NCBI GenBank assembly: GCA_018679315.1
Contig: JAHHLF010000170.1
Location: 1-6,555, forward strand
Length of the DNA stretch: 6,555 nt
Direction of reading: 5' to 3'
Source: Bacteroidia bacterium
Lineage (GTDB): Bacteria > Bacteroidota > Bacteroidia > Flavobacteriales > Flavobacteriaceae
Of the stretch, positions 4,234 through 6,555 are shown piece after piece. The notes beneath the pieces were generated by a model. The model saw only the letters and a program-made list of their open reading frames with translations, was not told where the DNA came from and searched no databases. A program made the translations under genes and the position numbers. Every line of letters starts with the position of its first letter. The stretch's first letter is position 1.

Positions 4234-4264
4234 CAAATATACTATCATAAATCCATTTTTCAAG
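4234..4264 (-). promoter_or_regulatory. Bacteroidetes-type promoter for tRNA-Lys
   Basis: Read on the minus strand: CTTG (4264-4261), a 19-nt spacer, then TATATTTG (4241-4234), a perfect TAnnTTTG box. Transcription should start near 4229, giving a precursor leader of about 58 nt. That leader can form two overlapping hairpins, GCTTCG/CGAAGC (4193-4209) and GCAATC/GATTGC (4208-4224), which could matter for processing by RNase P or other nucleases. Confidence 0.7.
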
Positions 4265-4291
4265 AGCAACTACGCATATTTTTGGCAATTC

Positions 4292-4322
4292 TTTGAATTG
4301 CGTTTCTTTTCCCTCATTTTTG
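4292..4322 (+). promoter_or_regulatory. Probable aroK promoter placed so that the mRNA would be nearly leaderless
   Basis: TTTG (4292-4295), a 19-nt spacer and CATTTTTG (4315-4322) match the Bacteroidetes consensus with one change in the -7 box (C for T). The box ends four bases before the aroK ATG at 4327, so the expected transcription start falls at or next to the start codon. Confidence 0.5.
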
Positions 4323-4326
4323 CAGT

Positions 4327-4851
4327 ATGACTCCTCAAAAGATCGCGCTTTTTGGCTATATGGGAAGTGGCAAATCTGCCATTGGATCCGCGCTGGCCAA
4401 TGATCTTGGAATTCCTTTCTTTGATCTCGATACCTTAATCGAAGAATCCGCCGGGACTTCTGTACAGAAACTATTTGCCAAAAAAGGGGAGTTGTTCTTT
4501 AGAAAAAAGGAAGCCGAAATCCTGAAGGAATTCTTAACTACACATGATCGGTATGTTCTGGCTACAGGTGGCGGGACTCCTTGTTATGGAAATAATCTTT
4601 TCCTCTTGGAAAGAAGTAAGGCCTTAACGATCTATCTGCAAACTCCAATTCCTGTTTTAGCGAGTCGACTAAAAAAAGAAAAATCACATCGCCCCATGAT
4701 CAGCCACCTGGACGATCATGAAATGATAGAGTTCATAGGGAAACATATTTTTGAGAGAAGCGCCTATTACACCCAAGCGAAATACCATATTAGTTGTGAG
4801 GAAAAAGAGGTGGAACAGATCGTTGAAGAGATCCGTGAGGCACTAATCTAA
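4327..4851 (+). CDS. aroK: Shikimate kinase
   Basis: This 174-residue cytosolic enzyme phosphorylates shikimate with ATP to shikimate-3-phosphate, the fifth step of the chorismate pathway to aromatic amino acids. Visible signatures, in order: Walker A GYMGSGKS (10-17); the shikimate-binding acid motif FFDLDTLIE with D33 and D35; the shikimate-binding arginine R59 in FFRKKE; the GGG turn at 81-83; the lid segment KEKSHRPMI with R122; and R144 in FERSAYY near the C-terminus. Length and order are normal for AroK. The start at 4327 gives the usual short lead before the P-loop. The 3' end overlaps the convergent phosphoribosyltransferase gene by 9 bp with no terminator between them. A promoter with a -7 box right before the ATG (4292-4322) suggests a leaderless mRNA. 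Confidence 0.96.
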   Translation: MTPQKIALFGYMGSGKSAIGSALANDLGIPFFDLDTLIEESAGTSVQKLFAKKGELFFRKKEAEILKEFLTTHDRYVLATGGGTPCYGNNLFLLERSKALTIYLQTPIPVLASRLKKEKSHRPMISHLDDHEMIEFIGKHIFERSAYYTQAKYHISCEEKEVEQIVEEIREALI

Positions 4852-5340
4852 ATAGACCGCAGCATTTTTTGGAGCGATCTTTACCTCAATATGTTCCTGG
4901 AGGGATGTTGACAATGAGATTCCCTTAAAATCTGCTTTAACGGGGTATTTCTTGTGATTTCGATTGACTAAAACCGCGGTTTTTAATCGTTTTAATGGGG
5001 TTTGAAGAAAATGGTGCACTGCATAGATCAGAGTGGTGCCGGAATTTAACACATCATCTACGATCACCACTGAGGCATTTTTATAGTCCTTTTCTTCCAG
5101 AGAAGTGGTCACCCCGCTTTCCAGGGGATCTTTCTTATTCATCTTAACTGTACATAGTACAATTTTGGCCGAGGTAATCTCTTCCAGGATCTCCTGAATT
5201 TTGGTTGCCAGTTTTAGCCCCCCTCCATCTATCCCGGCAATAATGATCTTCCTCTCATTGACATTGGTTTCATAGATCTGATAGGCGATACGCCGTATTT
5301 TGTTCTGGATCTGTGTGTGGTTTAAGATCTTATTTTTCAT
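4843..5340 (-). CDS. PyrR-like phosphoribosyltransferase
   Basis: This is a 165-residue type I phosphoribosyltransferase. The PRPP-binding signature VVIVDDVLNSGTT lies at 91-103 with the two acidic residues D95 and D96. The pyrophosphate loop is IDGGGLKLA (37-45), and the flexible loop runs over about 68-85 (NKKDPLESGVTT). The tail HKKYPVKADFKGISLSTSLQEHIEV resembles PyrR, the uracil phosphoribosyltransferase/pyrimidine-operon attenuator, rather than Hpt or Apt. Bacteroidetes generally carry this protein away from any pyr operon, and no pyr gene is seen here, so substrate (uracil or another base) and any RNA-binding role are inference. It is transcribed toward aroK and its last three codons overlap aroK's end. 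It has its own promoter at 5360-5393. Confidence 0.88.
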   Translation of the reverse strand: MKNKILNHTQIQNKIRRIAYQIYETNVNERKIIIAGIDGGGLKLATKIQEILEEITSAKIVLCTVKMNKKDPLESGVTTSLEEKDYKNASVVIVDDVLNSGTTLIYAVHHFLQTPLKRLKTAVLVNRNHKKYPVKADFKGISLSTSLQEHIEVKIAPKNAAVYLD

Positions 5341-5359
5341 CTTCCGCCTGATTTCTGAT

Positions 5360-5393
5360 CAAAGATAGGAAAGTGTTTCTTACTTAGATCAAG
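5360..5393 (-). promoter_or_regulatory. Bacteroidetes-type promoter for the phosphoribosyltransferase
   Basis: On the minus strand TATCTTTG (5367-5360) matches TAnnTTTG exactly. CTTG (5393-5390) lies 22 nt upstream, slightly longer than the usual 19-21. The expected start near 5355 leaves a leader of about 15 nt. It lies in the 69-bp gap after the S4 gene, so the downstream gene need not depend on S4-gene transcription. Confidence 0.55.
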
Positions 5394-5409
5394 GAGATTT
5401 GGACATGAG

Positions 5410-5781
5410 TTATTCCGTATCATCGAGGTAGCCTTCTATATCTCTTCGATCTTTCTTTGTGGGGCGGCCCTCACCTTTTTTTCTATAGTGTTTCTTTGAA
5501 AGCCGCATCATTTCCCTATGTGCCAGCGCCTCCTCAGGAGTGCAATCTTTACGGAGTTCGTCTACCAATTTAGCGCCTACACGGCTTTTAGGGATCCCTA
5601 ATACCTCGAGTTCATAATTCACCTGGTTAATACGTACGCTGATATGATCGCCAATCTGAACCTCCTTAGCCGGTTTTGCGGCTGTTCCATTTATTTGGAT
5701 ATGTCCTTTTTTAGTTGCTTCCGTAGCCTGGTTGCGTGTCTTAAAGTAACGAGTACACCAGAGAAATTTATCGATTCGCAT
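5410..5781 (-). CDS. S4-domain RNA-binding protein, Hsp15 (HslR) family
   Basis: The 123-residue product opens with an S4 RNA-binding domain (about 1-60): MRIDKFLWCTRYFKTRNQAT, then a KGHIQINGTAAKPAKEVQIGD turn typical of the αL-motif fold. The C-terminus is strongly basic (KKHYRKKGEGRPTKKDRRDI, about 96-115), a hallmark of Hsp15 relatives. In E. coli, Hsp15 binds stalled 50S subunits carrying tRNA-linked nascent chains and helps recycle them; the same role here is inferred from family. Length is normal. On the minus strand GGGAGG lies directly before the ATG at 5781. A -7 box (5811-5818) sits 30 bp upstream, in the short gap shared with the divergent FKBP gene. Confidence 0.92.
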   Translation of the reverse strand: MRIDKFLWCTRYFKTRNQATEATKKGHIQINGTAAKPAKEVQIGDHISVRINQVNYELEVLGIPKSRVGAKLVDELRKDCTPEEALAHREMMRLSKKHYRKKGEGRPTKKDRRDIEGYLDDTE

Positions 5782-5810
5782 CCTCCCAAATTCTTTGTTA
5801 AGGTAAGACG

Positions 5811-5818
5811 CAAAAATA
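5811..5818 (-). promoter_or_regulatory. -7 box for the S4/Hsp15 gene
   Basis: On the minus strand this is TATTTTTG, an exact TAnnTTTG match, 30 bp upstream of the start at 5781. No convincing TTG box is seen 19-21 nt further upstream, so the call rests on one element only. Confidence 0.4.
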
Positions 5819-5857
5819 GGGGAAAATTGTATCTTGCGGGCTTAAAAAGTAGCTGTG

Positions 5858-6555
5858 ATGTATCTTTCCAAGCGGGTTTTTCTCTTGATTTTCATCGGTA
5901 TTCTCTTTTCTTGTTCCAATGATGAGGGACCTGATTTTGAAGTTGTTCCTCCAAGAGGCCTGGCTGAAGTTGAAGCTGAGGATGCTGCGGAACTAATAGA
6001 ATATCTCCAGACGCATTTCTATAACTATGAAGATTTTGACAATCCCCCTGCTGGCTTTGATTTTAAGATCGTTCTGGATACGATAGCCGGGGATAATGCA
6101 GACAAGACGCCCCTGATCGATCAGGTGAGCAGCGATACACGTACCGTACAATCAGGCGAATTCTTCCTGGATAATGATGAAACAGTAGACCATACGTTTT
6201 ACTATCTCGATGCCCGATCGGGTGGAGGAGAAAATCCATCTGTGGCAGATTCTGTTTTTGTGCGTTATCGTGGATCACTTTTAACTGGGGAATCCTTCGA
6301 TGCTTCAGAAACTTTTGGAATTTGGTTTGATCTGGCACAATTACAAGGGCCCCAACAGGGAGCGAGAGGATTTGCAGAAGCTACCCCTTTCTTTAAATCT
6401 GGTACCAATTTTATTGAGAATGGAGATGGGACGGTTACGGTAGAAGGATATGGTGTTGGGTTGATGTTTATGCCATCCGGCCTTGGTTTTTTTAATGTAC
6501 CCCAGGGCATAAACATCAACCCAACACCATATCCTTCTACCGTAACCGTCCCATC
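5858..6555 (+). CDS. FKBP-type peptidyl-prolyl isomerase lipoprotein, C-terminus lost in a fold-back
   Basis: The protein starts with an SPII signal: MYLSKRVFLLIFIGILFSC, with C19 lipidated. SNDEG follows, an acidic stretch resembling the lipoprotein export signals of Flavobacteriia, so surface exposure is plausible. Residues ~35-120 form an N-terminal region typical of Bacteroidetes FKBPs (EYLQTHFYNYEDF, TPLIDQVSSDTRT). The FKBP domain starts near 128: ADSVFVRYRGSLLTGESFDA, then GFAEATPFFKSG, and ENGDGTVTVEGYGVGLMFMPSGLGFFN, which matches the usual GVG-MF-PSGL-YF signature. Such enzymes catalyse cis-trans isomerisation of prolyl bonds during folding outside the cytoplasm. After NVPQG (about residue 217) the frame continues into the reverse complement of its own sequence (6506-6555), so the expected IPxYSPLIF strand and any tail are absent. 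The frame is open at the window end. A TATCTTGC motif at 5830-5837 is a poor promoter match. Confidence 0.88.
   Translation, partial: MYLSKRVFLLIFIGILFSCSNDEGPDFEVVPPRGLAEVEAEDAAELIEYLQTHFYNYEDFDNPPAGFDFKIVLDTIAGDNADKTPLIDQVSSDTRTVQSGEFFLDNDETVDHTFYYLDARSGGGENPSVADSVFVRYRGSLLTGESFDASETFGIWFDLAQLQGPQQGARGFAEATPFFKSGTNFIENGDGTVTVEGYGVGLMFMPSGLGFFNVPQGININPTPYPSTVTVP
6425..6555. repeat. Perfect 50-bp inverted repeat with 31-bp loop, running to the window end
   Basis: Bases 6506-6555 are the exact reverse complement of 6425-6474, separated by 31 bp (6475-6505). The second arm ends exactly at the last base, so the repeat may be longer. It replaces the expected FKBP C-terminus. A perfect, non-diverged fold-back of coding sequence at a contig edge is typical of a chimeric hairpin read or assembly end; a real inverted duplication cannot be excluded from the sequence alone. 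Confidence 0.95.

Noticed and set aside
4091..4288. 65-codon minus-strand frame
   Set aside because: It covers the tRNA-Lys gene and its leader; the LIAQLVEHLPFKERVLGSSP peptide is the familiar mistranslation of a tRNA gene.
4843..4851. 9-bp convergent overlap of aroK and the phosphoribosyltransferase as an antisense-control system
   Set aside because: Short tail-to-tail overlaps are common and nothing else in the sequence supports regulation.
6063..6519. Two minus-strand frames at 6063-6338 and 6265-6519
   Set aside because: Both are antisense to the FKBP gene and one runs through the fold-back; they have no family features.

Overview
The window looks like chromosomal DNA from a marine-type member of the Bacteroidetes, most likely family Flavobacteriaceae. 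Three things point there. Several genes have Bacteroidetes-type promoters (a TTG box, about 20 nt, then TAnnTTTG) instead of sigma70 boxes. Short lipoproteins with SPII signals are abundant. The protein families also fit: an S4/Hsp15 protein, a PyrR-like phosphoribosyltransferase, a lipid-anchored FKBP, and palindromes that read as PAGRQAG-type peptides. I assign no species.

Layout: (1) 1-264, minus: the N-terminus of a cation P-type ATPase, cut by the window edge. (2) 365-995, minus: a possible integron-like cassette. It holds a three-TM membrane protein (495-977) bounded by a 10-bp inverted repeat and followed by an attC-like structured stretch. Directly upstream in the same orientation is a full-length IntI/XerD-like tyrosine recombinase (1015-1968) that has only a non-ATG start. 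(3) 2081-3395, plus: a clear Bacteroidetes promoter driving three tandem paralogous small lipoproteins, each with a C-terminal hydrophobic helix. (4) 3396-4098: a gene-poor scar. It contains a decayed second tyrosine recombinase, PAGRQAG-type palindromes, the second copy of a 29-bp direct repeat whose first copy lies upstream of the lipoproteins, and a 17-bp copy of the tRNA-Lys 3' end with its own terminator. (5) 4099-5781: core genes: tRNA-Lys(UUU), shikimate kinase, a PyrR-like phosphoribosyltransferase and an S4/Hsp15 RNA-binding protein. (6) 5858-6555, plus: an FKBP lipoprotein whose C-terminus is replaced by a perfect 50-bp fold-back of its own sequence running to the window end, most likely an assembly or library artefact.

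The tRNA-aroK-PRTase-S4-FKBP block looks like stable backbone. The stretch from about 365 to 4098 looks like an accessory hot spot next to a tRNA gene. It holds two recombinases (one intact, one dead), short repeats, a possible cassette and a young lipoprotein family. The most interesting hypotheses are the integron-like cassette served by a recombinase that lacks the IntI-specific insertion, and the 115-bp unit bounded by copies of the tRNA-Lys 3' end. Both come from reading by eye and need covariance-model and comparative-genomic tests.
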